Position numbers and translations under genes: made by a program. 64,000 nt of DNA from assembly GCA_007695365.1 (NCBI GenBank), contig REDV01000083.1:1-64000 (forward strand). The letters run 5' to 3'. A model generated the notes under the pieces. It saw only the letters and a program-made list of their open reading frames with translations. It was not told the origin of the DNA and did not search any database. This stretch comes from Cryomorphaceae bacterium (GTDB taxonomy: Bacteria > Bacteroidota > Bacteroidia > Flavobacteriales_D > SKUL01). The number at the start of each line of letters is the position of its first letter. The first letter of the stretch is position 1. Below, one piece after another: positions 26,072-36,042 of this stretch.

Positions 26072-28966
26072 CTAAGGTATCAATTTTATTTCGCGCAGGT
26101 ACTGCTCAAGATAGGGGCGAAGCGCACGGTTGATTTCAAAAACATCCTTGCTAACTTCCACGACAAGGGTGGCTCTTTTCATCGTGTTTAGCTGATGTCG
26201 CACCCAGGTTTCACCTTCGAGGTTAAAGAGCATAACCATCCGCTCAAGGCTTAATGAACGATGCAGGTATAGGTTGTACAGCAAGGCTTTCCAGTTGGCA
26301 TTTCGAATGTCGGGAATAGACATATTGCCAGGATCCGAAACCCAGATAGCTCCTTTGCTCACCTGATTGACACTTCGCACCCAGTACCTCAATGCCAGTC
26401 CGACATTGCCCTCAGAGCGACGGTATAGCTTTTTGACAAGCTTCTCCATTTTTCTAGACTTCAAGCCCTCTGCCTGTTTTTGTTCGTTTTCGAGCAACAG
26501 GCCACCTGTTTCGTGTCGCTTCCAGATGGCATCGCGGGTTTCTTCAAACGATGCAGGCTTGATCACAATAGTGCCAACAAGGTGCTCACCAAGCGTTATT
26601 TGCGATGAAATCATTCTAAAACCCTCATTTCCTGCTGATAGCAAAAAGAAATGCCTGTGTCCGAAGCGTACAATCAGTTTTTCGAGTGCCAGAAGCGCCT
26701 CTCCTCCACCCTCAGCACGCAGCCACCACTGCTCAATATCATTAAAAATGAATACCGTGCCTTCCTGAACAGATGTGAGAATACTGCGCAGGGTCCCCTT
26801 GGGGTTGCCAAGAGCTTTTCCTATCTGAGCGAACAAATCTGAGGCACTGTGACTCCCTCCCTGAGGTGGTTCAATGCGGATGATTTTGCCTTTAATCAGG
26901 TTGCCGGCTATGTGCTCAATCAGAAAGGTTTTTCCTGATAGGCTATCTCCAGTTACAATCAGGGCTCCACCTGAGCCACCTTTCATACGTTGAACAGCTG
27001 AGCGGGCAACCACCATTTCGCGGTTCCGGACGTGGATGGCACTTCCTGTATTGAGATGCCTGCCGCCAAAAAGCTGCTTGTAGTAGTACGGGAGATCCGA
27101 GTCAATGTGCGGTGGCAACTTGAGTGTGTCCAGAAAATCAAGCATCCGTGCCGTGTCGTTATCCAACTCTTGGTACTTCCGCTCGTAGCGGGCAACCACA
27201 GCTTCGTATTGCCTTCGGGAAATGAATTGTAAAAACTCATCCTTCAAGGCACTCACCCTGGAGAAGCGTTTACCCAACCACTGATAAAGCAGCGGTGAAG
27301 ACTTGTCTTTATCACTCTGAATGGTGAGCTGAGCCGCTCTTTCCAGGACAGTTTCTGTCTGCAAAACCCCAAGCAGTTGAAGCCGCATATCGAGCAGCAT
27401 GGCACCAAAAGCTTTCTCAGTCTTTTCGAGCTCTTCGCGCGCTTCTTGCGCTGTTTGTTCCGATTGTTCAAGCACCGATTTCCAATCTTCACCTTCAGCC
27501 TTTGGTTCGCTGTCAAAACTGTACGAAATCAGATTTGCCGTATTCACCACCTTGCCATTGATGCGGTTCAATTTAGAGGTAATGTCTTGAATTTCTTTAC
27601 GGTAAGGCTCAACCAAAGTAGTGTCAATCAAGTAGTCGGCAATACGCGCTATTACAATATCTTTTTGAGGCAAGCGCTTGGTGAATGTAGCACCCGACCA
27701 CTCTTTTCCGGTGTTGAGCAGTGTGCATGATTCAGGAAGCATTGCTGTTGCCTCATCACTTCCACTTTCCACCCTTTGAATAAGCAATTGCGGATTTAAA
27801 AACAGTCGTTCGTTCAACTTAAAAACCGTTTCCTCTTCGCCAATATCCTTGTTTGCTTCTTTGCGCAAGTGTTCAATTCCATCAAAAAACACGTTGATAT
27901 TGTCGCGAACAGCCTTAAAGTATTGGCTCCTAACAGTAGCTTCAGAACGCTGTAAAACAGATAGTATGTTAGCCAAAACAAGCTGAAACCACAGTCCTCC
28001 TTCCATGTGTTGCAGAAACAATTTCTGGTTTTGCGCCCAAGCCTCAGGGAAGTGCCGCAAGCGATTGAGAAGTGCGGACTGCGTTTTTCCCGTGAAATCT
28101 ATTCTTCTCGCCCGAATGAGACCGTTTATGTCAACATCGCACGCAGCCCTGGCCAGTTCCTTCGCCATGGAATCCACCAAAGCTGAGAGCTTTTCGCCAA
28201 ACCGCTTGTGCATGCATTCCGCTTCATCTTTGAGTTTACTAAAAACACTCTGCAATTCATTTTGGTTGCCGTTATTTTGACTTACAAGTGGGCGCTCTAT
28301 AAGGTGCTTTTTCACAAGCATCTGTGTCTTTTCTGCCAGTTGGTAATTGTTCTGTACCCACTCCCCCATCAGCCGCTGAAATCCGGGCAGCAAAAAGGTA
28401 TCTGTCCAAACAGCCAGTAGCTCATGAAGGGCAACATGGGTGCGTTTTGCCCCTCCGAGTCTTCGCCAAAACTTCAAACGCGTTTTGGCTTTTCTAATTC
28501 TGGCGCTATCATCCGGGTGCACCGCCAAATCGGCTATCTGCAGTGCACGCTGAAATACTTTTTCATGTTTGCCCGGTAATTGCTTTACCTGGTCTAACCA
28601 AATCTGGATGCCCTGCCCGAGTGCCTCTTCCTGCTGCTCAAGGGGTTCTGTGGCTTCACGAAGCGCCTCTTGTTGCAGCTTGTTTAAAAAAACCTTGCTA
28701 CGTTCAGAAAGCTCTTTTGTGGTAAGTGTATCATATTCTGAACAATAGACCAACAACAGTTCACCCATGCTGCTCACAATTCCTCGCCAGTGCTCCGAAA
28801 CCGAACCCAGAGCGCTATTGACGAATACCTCGTTGACTTCCTTAAGTTCGGATACTACTTCATGCAGTGCTTCATCAAGGCCCACTACGGGCGAATCAAA
28901 TCCCTCCGGAGATCGTTTCTCCACGGAAATCTTCTCAGCGCTGGTATCCTTCTCTTCTTCTAGCAT
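26072..28966 (-). CDS. Large AAA+-like ATPase with long helical N-terminal region, function unknown
   Basis: 964 residues, no signal peptide or membrane helix. Residues 1 to about 620 are predicted mostly helical and coiled-coil-rich with no family I recognise. The C-terminal third holds a P-loop domain: Walker A GDSLSGKT (673-680), Walker B VFIFNDIE (about 738-745), a sensor-1-like SAGNEGF (Asn780) and a sensor-2-like GNVGLALRYW (Arg860). The last 80 residues look like a winged helix (SLSLERMVMLF ... FEINRALRPYLEQYL). This resembles Orc/Cdc6-TniB type AAA+ proteins in layout. It is the first gene of an operon with an MscS-like protein and a T9SS cargo. Confidence 0.75.
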   Translation of the reverse strand: MLEEEKDTSAEKISVEKRSPEGFDSPVVGLDEALHEVVSELKEVNEVFVNSALGSVSEHWRGIVSSMGELLLVYCSEYDTLTTKELSERSKVFLNKLQQEALREATEPLEQQEEALGQGIQIWLDQVKQLPGKHEKVFQRALQIADLAVHPDDSARIRKAKTRLKFWRRLGGAKRTHVALHELLAVWTDTFLLPGFQRLMGEWVQNNYQLAEKTQMLVKKHLIERPLVSQNNGNQNELQSVFSKLKDEAECMHKRFGEKLSALVDSMAKELARAACDVDINGLIRARRIDFTGKTQSALLNRLRHFPEAWAQNQKLFLQHMEGGLWFQLVLANILSVLQRSEATVRSQYFKAVRDNINVFFDGIEHLRKEANKDIGEEETVFKLNERLFLNPQLLIQRVESGSDEATAMLPESCTLLNTGKEWSGATFTKRLPQKDIVIARIADYLIDTTLVEPYRKEIQDITSKLNRINGKVVNTANLISYSFDSEPKAEGEDWKSVLEQSEQTAQEAREELEKTEKAFGAMLLDMRLQLLGVLQTETVLERAAQLTIQSDKDKSSPLLYQWLGKRFSRVSALKDEFLQFISRRQYEAVVARYERKYQELDNDTARMLDFLDTLKLPPHIDSDLPYYYKQLFGGRHLNTGSAIHVRNREMVVARSAVQRMKGGSGGALIVTGDSLSGKTFLIEHIAGNLIKGKIIRIEPPQGGSHSASDLFAQIGKALGNPKGTLRSILTSVQEGTVFIFNDIEQWWLRAEGGGEALLALEKLIVRFGHRHFFLLSAGNEGFRMISSQITLGEHLVGTIVIKPASFEETRDAIWKRHETGGLLLENEQKQAEGLKSRKMEKLVKKLYRRSEGNVGLALRYWVRSVNQVSKGAIWVSDPGNMSIPDIRNANWKALLYNLYLHRSLSLERMVMLFNLEGETWVRHQLNTMKRATLVVEVSKDVFEINRALRPYLEQYLREIKLIP

Positions 28967-29017
28967 CTTTCCTTACTCTGTAAATTTAGGTAGCGGAATC
29001 AGGGCAATGTGCTTGCA

Positions 29018-29051
29018 CAAAGATATTTTTTTCACATTCAGGCGTGCTCAA
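29018..29051 (-). promoter_or_regulatory. Possible promoter of the ATPase/MscS-like operon
   Basis: On the minus strand TATCTTTG (29018-29025) matches the Bacteroidota -7 element, with a TTG 23 bp further upstream (29049-29051). It lies about 50 bp before the ATPase start at 28966. The spacing is at the long end of the normal range. Confidence 0.4.
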
Positions 29052-29163
29052 AGCATGCAAAAAGCCTAAAAATCGTCAATTTCAGTAATAAACCTTACTA
29101 TCACATCCCCATTCCATACATTACCATTACCTTCGTGGCCTGAACCAAAAAATTGAAAAACCC

Positions 29164-29802
29164 ATGAGAAAAGTAAACCTCGCATTATCTATCTTCGTTG
29201 CCGGATTGTTTCTGGTATCATGCGAAGAACAACAAGCTCCACAGGAAAAGGCGGAAACCCCTGAAAAAACCGAAAGCGGCATTGCTGACGGAACTTACGA
29301 TATTGATCTCAAAAACAGTGTTGTTGAATGGAAAGGCACCATGCTTGGTGTGAAGCATCACACAGGAACACTGAATTTTCAGGCCGGAAAACTGGCCATT
29401 GAAAATGGTGTGGTAACTGCGGGAACTTTTGTCGTTGACATGAACTCGATGAGAACTACCGACGACAACTACAACCCTGAGGAAGGTCAAACTCCAGACA
29501 AACTGATTGAACACCTCAAGTCTGACGATTTCTTCCTAACCAGCGAGTATCCTACTGCTACTTTTGTGCTTTCGGATATGTCGGGCGAAAAAGCCAAAGG
29601 TGAAATGACCATTCGCGGCAACACCAATGATGTAAAAGTGAGCGGTGTTGCTGTTGAAGCGCATGGCGACCACATCCACGGCTCAGCTACTGCTGTTTTG
29701 GATCGTCAGAAATACGACGTGAAATTTTCTCACCCACTGGAGGAAATGGTTCTCTCTGATGACCTCGAAATCAAGGTAAACTTCACTGCGAACAAAAACT
29801 AA
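29164..29802 (+). CDS. YceI-family lipoprotein
   Basis: 212 residues. A lipoprotein signal (FLVSC, Cys20) and a Glu/Lys-rich linker precede a YceI lipocalin-like barrel: VVEWKGTMLGVKHHTGTLNF, FVVDMNSMRTTD, HLKSDDFFLTSEYPTATFVL and GEMTIRGNTNDV. YceI proteins bind long-chain isoprenoids or amphiphiles in the periplasm and are often stress-induced. Here it is probably held on a membrane by lipid. It is a single gene with its own terminator. Confidence 0.9.
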   Translation: MRKVNLALSIFVAGLFLVSCEEQQAPQEKAETPEKTESGIADGTYDIDLKNSVVEWKGTMLGVKHHTGTLNFQAGKLAIENGVVTAGTFVVDMNSMRTTDDNYNPEEGQTPDKLIEHLKSDDFFLTSEYPTATFVLSDMSGEKAKGEMTIRGNTNDVKVSGVAVEAHGDHIHGSATAVLDRQKYDVKFSHPLEEMVLSDDLEIKVNFTANKN

Positions 29803-29825
29803 GAATAGAGATATTCCTAAAGGAG

Positions 29826-29859
29826 AGCCCCGGTGCAACCGCATCGGGGCTTTCTTTTT
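29826..29859 (+). terminator. Rho-independent terminator after the yceI gene
   Basis: An 11-bp stem (29826-29836 with 29841-29851, one G-U pair) closes an AACC loop and is followed by TTCTTTTT. It starts 24 bp after the stop codon. Confidence 0.85.
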
Positions 29860-29884
29860 GTGGTCGGCCGTAATACCCCATTAA

Positions 29885-31525
<1,641 letters not shown>

Positions 31526-31526
31526 T

Positions 31527-32042
31527 TCAGCGGTTTAGCCAATAAAACGCTGCGTTGAGCACCGTTGCAAACGATACCCACATGAGGTATGGAACCTGAA
31601 GGTAAGCCGCCCATGGACTTACTTTGTAAAAGGAGAGTATCATCCAAAGAATGCATACCCAAAGCACCCCTATTTCGGCAAGGGCCCACCCCAACTCTTT
31701 GAAATTGAAAAAGAGAAAACTCCACAGAAAGTTCAGCCCCAGTTGAATGAAGAAAGCCGTGTAGGCCATGCCCTTCAACGGAGATGCTTCACTGCTCCAC
31801 ACGAGGTACAAGGAAATACCCATTAGCGCGTAAAGAATGGGCCACACAATACCAAAGAGGAAACCCGGGGGCGTAAAGGAAGGCCTGTCCAATTCCTGAT
31901 ACCATGTGCTGGTTCCGCCTGCGGTGAGATAGCCCGACAGGCCGCCAACCATCAGCGGAATGGCGATACAGATAACAAGCGCTATGAAATCCTGTGCCCT
32001 GATGACCCAAAGGTAGTAGCATTTGGCCATAATCTGAGTCAA
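31527..32042 (-). CDS. tspO: TspO/MBR-family membrane protein
   Basis: 171 residues with five membrane helices. Family landmarks are WYQELDRPSFTPPGFLFGIVWPILYALMG and a Trp/Tyr-rich C-terminus with LPYLMWVSFATVLNAAFYWLN-like end. TspO proteins bind porphyrins and respond to light or oxidative stress. The start may be ATG 32030 (MAKCYY). It is convergent with the ABC-F gene; the stops are 1 bp apart. Confidence 0.9.
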   Translation of the reverse strand: MTQIMAKCYYLWVIRAQDFIALVICIAIPLMVGGLSGYLTAGGTSTWYQELDRPSFTPPGFLFGIVWPILYALMGISLYLVWSSEASPLKGMAYTAFFIQLGLNFLWSFLFFNFKELGWALAEIGVLWVCILWMILSFYKVSPWAAYLQVPYLMWVSFATVLNAAFYWLNR

Positions 32043-32147
32043 AACCTGCTAAAAAACAGTTTTGAAACTGACATATATCATCCTATGGCGCGAAATCCTC
32101 TCTTACCTTTATCCTGTTCAAAGGAAATAATCAAAAAACATACAACC

Positions 32148-32567
32148 ATGAAAAAAAGAGAGCCCGTTAGCAAGATTATGACTTCTCAGTTGGTAACACT
32201 CAACCTAACTCATTCTCTTACGGATGCAGAAAAGATGTTCACCAAAAACAACATTCGACACATACCCGTGGTAAGCGGAGATGAGTTAATTGGAATGTTG
32301 AGCCTCACAGATTTGCTTCGTATCAGCTTTGTTGACAATTTTGGCGAAGGAGAAGGCGAAATAGATACTGCAGTCTACAACATGCTGAGCATTGACCAGG
32401 TAATGGTTTCGAAGCCGGTGGCTGTGCAGAGCGATGCGACCATTCGCGAAGTGGCTGAAATTCTCGCCACCAAAGAATTTCACGCCCTGCCGGTAGTTGA
32501 AGGCAAAAAACTGGTTGGTATCGTTACCACCACCGACCTGATTAAATACTTATTGGAGCAGTATTAA
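32148..32567 (+). CDS. Two-CBS-domain protein
   Basis: 139 residues from ATG 32148, chosen over an ATG at 32085 because the first CBS motif (PVSKIMTSQLVTLN) begins right there. Two CBS domains in tandem (about 6-60 and 78-136) and nothing else. Paired CBS domains bind adenine nucleotides and usually report energy state; stand-alone forms act on partner proteins. No partner gene is adjacent. Confidence 0.85.
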   Translation: MKKREPVSKIMTSQLVTLNLTHSLTDAEKMFTKNNIRHIPVVSGDELIGMLSLTDLLRISFVDNFGEGEGEIDTAVYNMLSIDQVMVSKPVAVQSDATIREVAEILATKEFHALPVVEGKKLVGIVTTTDLIKYLLEQY

Positions 32568-32590
32568 CAACCATTCTGCTAACCAATCAA

Positions 32591-32624
32591 AAAGGTCGCT
32601 GCCTTGAGGGGTAGCGACCTTTTT
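32591..32624. terminator. Bidirectional terminator between the CBS and SPFH genes
   Basis: An 8-bp perfect stem AGGTCGCT (32593-32600) and AGCGACCT (32613-32620) has A-rich sequence on the left and TTTT on the right, so it can serve both the plus-strand CBS gene and the convergent SPFH gene. Confidence 0.75.
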
Positions 32625-32644
32625 AACGTCTTGCTGTTGAATGA

Positions 32645-33418
32645 TCAGCGCGCTCCGTCAATCATTAGGGGTGTTTCACCATTGGTGATGATTACTTTGG
32701 CGTTGGGCGATCTGGATAGTTGCTTAAAGGCCTCGATGGCCTCATAGCGTAGCACTTCGGGGGTTAATCCTTCTGAAAGGATTTTCTGTGCGTCGCGAAC
32801 ACCTTCGGCTTCAATGCGCTGACGATCAGCTTCAAGCCGCTGCTGATCAATTACAAAGCGCATTCTCTCGGCATCCTGCTCAGCACTGAGCTTGGCCTCA
32901 ATGGCAGCTGCCAATGTGGGCGGCAAAATGATGCGCTTCAAAAGAACCGATTCGATAACTACTCCCCGAGGCTTCAATTCTATCATCATGCGCTCGCGAA
33001 CTTCCTGCTCAATCTCGCCGCGCTCACCGGTGTGCATATCCTTGGCCATGTGCCGCGAACTCACATCCGCCATGGCCGACCGGAATACCGGAGAAATCAA
33101 ATCTTCCTCAAAGTTAGTTCCCACCTGACGAAGCAGAGCCGGAACCTTATCTACATCCAAACGGTAGAGGATGGAAACCTCAGAGCGTATGTTCAGCCCC
33201 TCTTTGGACGGAATTTCAAGCTTTACCTCGTAGTTGATATTGCGCACAGGTACCTTCAGGTACAAAGTGGTAAACGGATTGAACATGCGGGCCTGCTCAG
33301 TAATTGGCTCACCAATAAGCTTACCGCCACGCCGTTTCATAGCTACCTCTCCCTGCCGCACCACCAAACAACTACTCATGGTTGCTGCAACCAGAACAAA
33401 AACCAATAACTTTTTCAT
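32645..33418 (-). CDS. Prohibitin-like SPFH/Band 7 lipoprotein
   Basis: 257 residues. In place of the usual N-terminal membrane helix there is a lipoprotein signal (ATMSSC, Cys17). The SPFH core follows (EVSILYRLDVDKVPALLRQVG, LKPRGVVIESVLLKRIILPPTLAAAIEAKL), then a charged coiled coil (AEQDAERMRFVIDQQRLEADRQ). Such proteins assemble into rings on membranes and scaffold proteases or lipids. Lipid anchoring puts it on the periplasmic side. It is a single gene. Confidence 0.87.
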   Translation of the reverse strand: MKKLLVFVLVAATMSSCLVVRQGEVAMKRRGGKLIGEPITEQARMFNPFTTLYLKVPVRNINYEVKLEIPSKEGLNIRSEVSILYRLDVDKVPALLRQVGTNFEEDLISPVFRSAMADVSSRHMAKDMHTGERGEIEQEVRERMMIELKPRGVVIESVLLKRIILPPTLAAAIEAKLSAEQDAERMRFVIDQQRLEADRQRIEAEGVRDAQKILSEGLTPEVLRYEAIEAFKQLSRSPNAKVIITNGETPLMIDGAR

Positions 33419-33597
33419 ATCTTGTTGTTTTTAAAGTGAATACTCGAAATGCATTTCGCCGCCAACTTCACAAAAATTCAACCACATTGGTCAAACAAAC
33501 TGCCACCCGCTCACAAAAATTGTGAAGCATCCGTGCGCTCAAAAAAGGACTTCAGGGCAAGCCAATGCCAGACGCTGCTATATTGTCAAAATCCGAA

Positions 33598-34077
33598 TTA
33601 CAAATTCCCAACGTAATCTGCCAGAGCACCGTTAGTAGGCATTAGGATCCCCTTCACTCCTGCACCTCCGGCACATTCAATATCGCGGTGTTTATCGCCC
33701 ACCATTCGGCAATGCTCCGCCGGGAGCTTGTATTTATGCAGCGCCTTTTCAACGAGTAAGGAATTTGGTTTGCGGCAAAGACACAAGCCGGTCTCAGGGT
33801 GATGCGGGCAGAAAAAAGTCTCCAGCATGGGAATATTTTCCTCCAAAAAACGCGCGTGCATCAACTTATCCGTGCGCAAAAAGTCATCCAGCGTGTAACG
33901 ACCGCGGGCAATGCCTCCTTGATTGGTTATCACGACAAACCTCCACCCTTTGTCGCGAAGCTGACGCAAGGTTTCGAAAACTCCGGGTAAAAACTCAAAC
34001 GACTCCCAGTTGCAGGTATAGTCTCCGGGGTCGTGGTTGATTACGCCATCGCGATCAAGAAACAGAACTTTTTGCAT
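33598..34077 (-). CDS. gmhB: GmhB-like D-glycero-D-manno-heptose 1,7-bisphosphate 7-phosphatase
   Basis: 159 residues from ATG 34077; the open frame continues upstream without homology. HAD motifs: FLDRDGVIN (Asp8, Asp10), VITNQGG and MVGDKHRDIE. The zinc loop CPHHPETGLCLCRKP marks the GmhB/HisB-N group. It removes the C7 phosphate in ADP-heptose synthesis for LPS core. Histidinol-phosphatase activity is the alternative, but there are no his genes here. Confidence 0.87.
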   Translation of the reverse strand: MQKVLFLDRDGVINHDPGDYTCNWESFEFLPGVFETLRQLRDKGWRFVVITNQGGIARGRYTLDDFLRTDKLMHARFLEENIPMLETFFCPHHPETGLCLCRKPNSLLVEKALHKYKLPAEHCRMVGDKHRDIECAGGAGVKGILMPTNGALADYVGNL

Positions 34078-34140
34078 GCTGCGAAGGTAGTGAATTGCAG
34101 GTGGGGCGGAACGCGATTTCAACAGCCCCAACGAACAACG

Positions 34141-34148
34141 TACCTTTG
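34141..34148 (+). promoter_or_regulatory. -7 element TACCTTTG before the DUF2452 gene
   Basis: Exact TAnnTTTG match 16 bp before the start codon at 34165. No -33 TTG at normal spacing. Confidence 0.4.
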
Positions 34149-34164
34149 TATACACACAACAGCC

Positions 34165-34626
34165 ATGAGCAAAGAGAAAGAGCAGGAAAAGAACCCCATT
34201 GACCCCGATAAGATTACGCAGCATCCCGGGTTGGTTCCTTTTGCACACCACGTGGGAAGCGCCCTGGTACGCCCTGAAGATTTGGGCAAAATGAAAAGCA
34301 GGGCGCTGGGGGCCATGGAACAACAAACCCATCTACATATGCGACAGATATTTGAGCAGATGGAAAAACTGGCGGAGCAGGCAGAGCGCATCCGGCGGCG
34401 CGTGGAAATCTCGCACGAGATATACCGCTGCAAAATGGGTTTTGAGCCCATCATCGGGCACGTCTATCACCTATACGAAAAAGACAACGGCGAGAAGGTA
34501 CTGTCTATGATTGGCCCCAACGAATGGGGAGGCGCGTTTCCCTATGCGCAGCATATCAGCACAGTAAAAATGCTGGGCGACCACACCTGGGACGTGCTGG
34601 ATGACCCCGCAGGCGAAGATGAGTAA
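34165..34626 (+). CDS. DUF2452 protein
   Basis: 153 residues from ATG 34165, the first Met after the -7 element. A central helical, charged segment (QIFEQMEKLAEQAERIRRR) is followed by the DUF2452 pattern FEPIIGHVYHLYEKDNGEKVLSMIGPNEW. Function unknown; cytoplasmic by lack of signal or helix. Its stop is 2 bp from the stop of the convergent PspC gene. Confidence 0.8.
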   Translation: MSKEKEQEKNPIDPDKITQHPGLVPFAHHVGSALVRPEDLGKMKSRALGAMEQQTHLHMRQIFEQMEKLAEQAERIRRRVEISHEIYRCKMGFEPIIGHVYHLYEKDNGEKVLSMIGPNEWGGAFPYAQHISTVKMLGDHTWDVLDDPAGEDE

Positions 34627-34628
34627 AG

Positions 34629-34820
34629 CTAAATCTCCTTGGCGGCGGGTACTACAATCCACAGAATCAGGTAGGCAAGCAGTCCTCCTCCCACAAATAA
34701 AAAGAGCAGGATAAAAATGATTCTGATCAGTGTGGGGTCTGTATTGAAATGCTCTGCCAAACCGTAGCAGACGCCTCCCAACATGCCTTTTTTCGGATAT
34801 CGCAGTAGTTGTCGTTGCAT
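34629..34820 (-). CDS. Small PspC-domain membrane protein
   Basis: 63 residues made up of the PspC pattern alone: KKGMLGGVCYGLAEHFNTDP followed by TLIRIIFILLFLF and a second helix ending in LWIVVPAAKEI. PspC proteins sense or buffer envelope stress at the inner membrane. It stands alone, without pspA/B. Confidence 0.88.
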   Translation of the reverse strand: MQRQLLRYPKKGMLGGVCYGLAEHFNTDPTLIRIIFILLFLFVGGGLLAYLILWIVVPAAKEI

Positions 34821-34940
34821 GGAGTAAAGGTAGCAAAATGAATGTGCAATGTAGCCTGCTTGGTGATGTATCAGGGTGTACTTTATACAGACATGGCTTC
34901 TAAAAGAGTACAGGGTTTGTGGACCAAAGACTCATCTGTG

Positions 34941-34977
34941 TAATCAATATCACACAAGCGTATCTGTAGATTGATTA
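34941..34977. promoter_or_regulatory. 8-bp inverted repeat upstream of yeiH (possible operator)
   Basis: TAATCAAT (34941-34948) and ATTGATTA (34970-34977) form a perfect inverted repeat with a 21-bp spacer, ending 10 bp before the yeiH start. The half-sites are about 29 bp apart centre to centre, close to three helical turns, as for a dimeric or tetrameric regulator. No regulator gene is adjacent. Confidence 0.45.
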
Positions 34978-34987
34978 TCTATGCAGG

Positions 34988-35974
34988 ATGTTTGCCATGA
35001 AAATCAAACCGCTGTTACCCGGACTGCTGTTAAGTGCCTTGGTAGCGGTGGCTGCTTTTTATCTGCACCCATTGGTGCCCGGCGTTGGAGCCATCGTGCT
35101 CGGACTAATTATGGGTGTGGTGCTGGGCAATGTGATGAAATGGCCCGAGAAATTTAACGCGGGAATTAAATTTTCGTCCGGAAAAGTGCTGGAAGCCGCC
35201 ATTGTGCTGATGGCATTTGAGGTAAATCTTCTGGAGTTGAGCAAGGTTGGTTTGCCCATCATCGCCATTGTGCTGTTGGCGGTAGGATTGATTTTGTTTA
35301 TTACCATTCAACTCAGTAAGCGCATGCAATGCCCGGGTGCAAACGGGTGGTTGATAGGATTTGGCACAGCCATTTGCGGCTCTGCGGCTATTTCGGCCAT
35401 TGGTCCGCTCATTACCAAAGACAAAAGTCAAATCGGTATATCGCTGGCGGTCATCAATATCCTTGGAGGGATTGGGATCTTTGCCTTGCCCGGATTGGTG
35501 GCCTTGCTCAACATGGGAGCTACAGAAGGTGGAATTCTGATGGGTGGAACACTGCACTCTATGGGGCATGTGGCCGGTGCGTCGGTTATTATGGACGAAG
35601 AGGTGCGCAACGTAGCCATATCGGTAAAGCTGGCTCGAATCGCACTCCTCACCCCTGCCCTATTGGTTTTCAGTCATTTTGTAAACGTGAGTCAATCTAC
35701 CGAAAAAGTAAAGTTCAGCTTAAAACTGCCCGTTTACCTCGTACTGTTTGTGTTGATTTCGGTGGGCGTAAGTTTATTGAATGTGCCCGACGTGGTGCTG
35801 CGAAATGCCAAATCCCTCAGCGCAATACTTCTCACCGTGGCCATGGTGGCCATTGGTATAAAGATTAGTTTCCGTCAGATTGTGTCTTCGGGCGGAAAAG
35901 CCGTGTTGTTTGGCACCATCCTCTTTACCATTTTCCTGTTGATAGTGCTGGGATTGATTGCGGTGTTTATTTGA
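34988..35974 (+). CDS. yeiH: YeiH-family (UPF0324) putative anion exporter
   Basis: 328 residues with about ten membrane helices. Signature segments are GVGAIVLGLIMGVVLGN, KFSSGKVLEAAIVLMAF, FGTAICGSAAISAIGP and GGTLHSMGHVAGAS. YeiH proteins are inner-membrane transporters thought to export sulfate or sulfonate-type anions. An alternative start is ATG 34997 (MKIKPLL). Single gene preceded by an inverted repeat. Confidence 0.9.
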   Translation: MFAMKIKPLLPGLLLSALVAVAAFYLHPLVPGVGAIVLGLIMGVVLGNVMKWPEKFNAGIKFSSGKVLEAAIVLMAFEVNLLELSKVGLPIIAIVLLAVGLILFITIQLSKRMQCPGANGWLIGFGTAICGSAAISAIGPLITKDKSQIGISLAVINILGGIGIFALPGLVALLNMGATEGGILMGGTLHSMGHVAGASVIMDEEVRNVAISVKLARIALLTPALLVFSHFVNVSQSTEKVKFSLKLPVYLVLFVLISVGVSLLNVPDVVLRNAKSLSAILLTVAMVAIGIKISFRQIVSSGGKAVLFGTILFTIFLLIVLGLIAVFI

Positions 35975-36042
35975 TGGGGAGGAGTCTAATGATTGCAATT
36001 CCGCTTTGATGCCCTCAAGGTTCAAAACCACTTTAATTGTAC

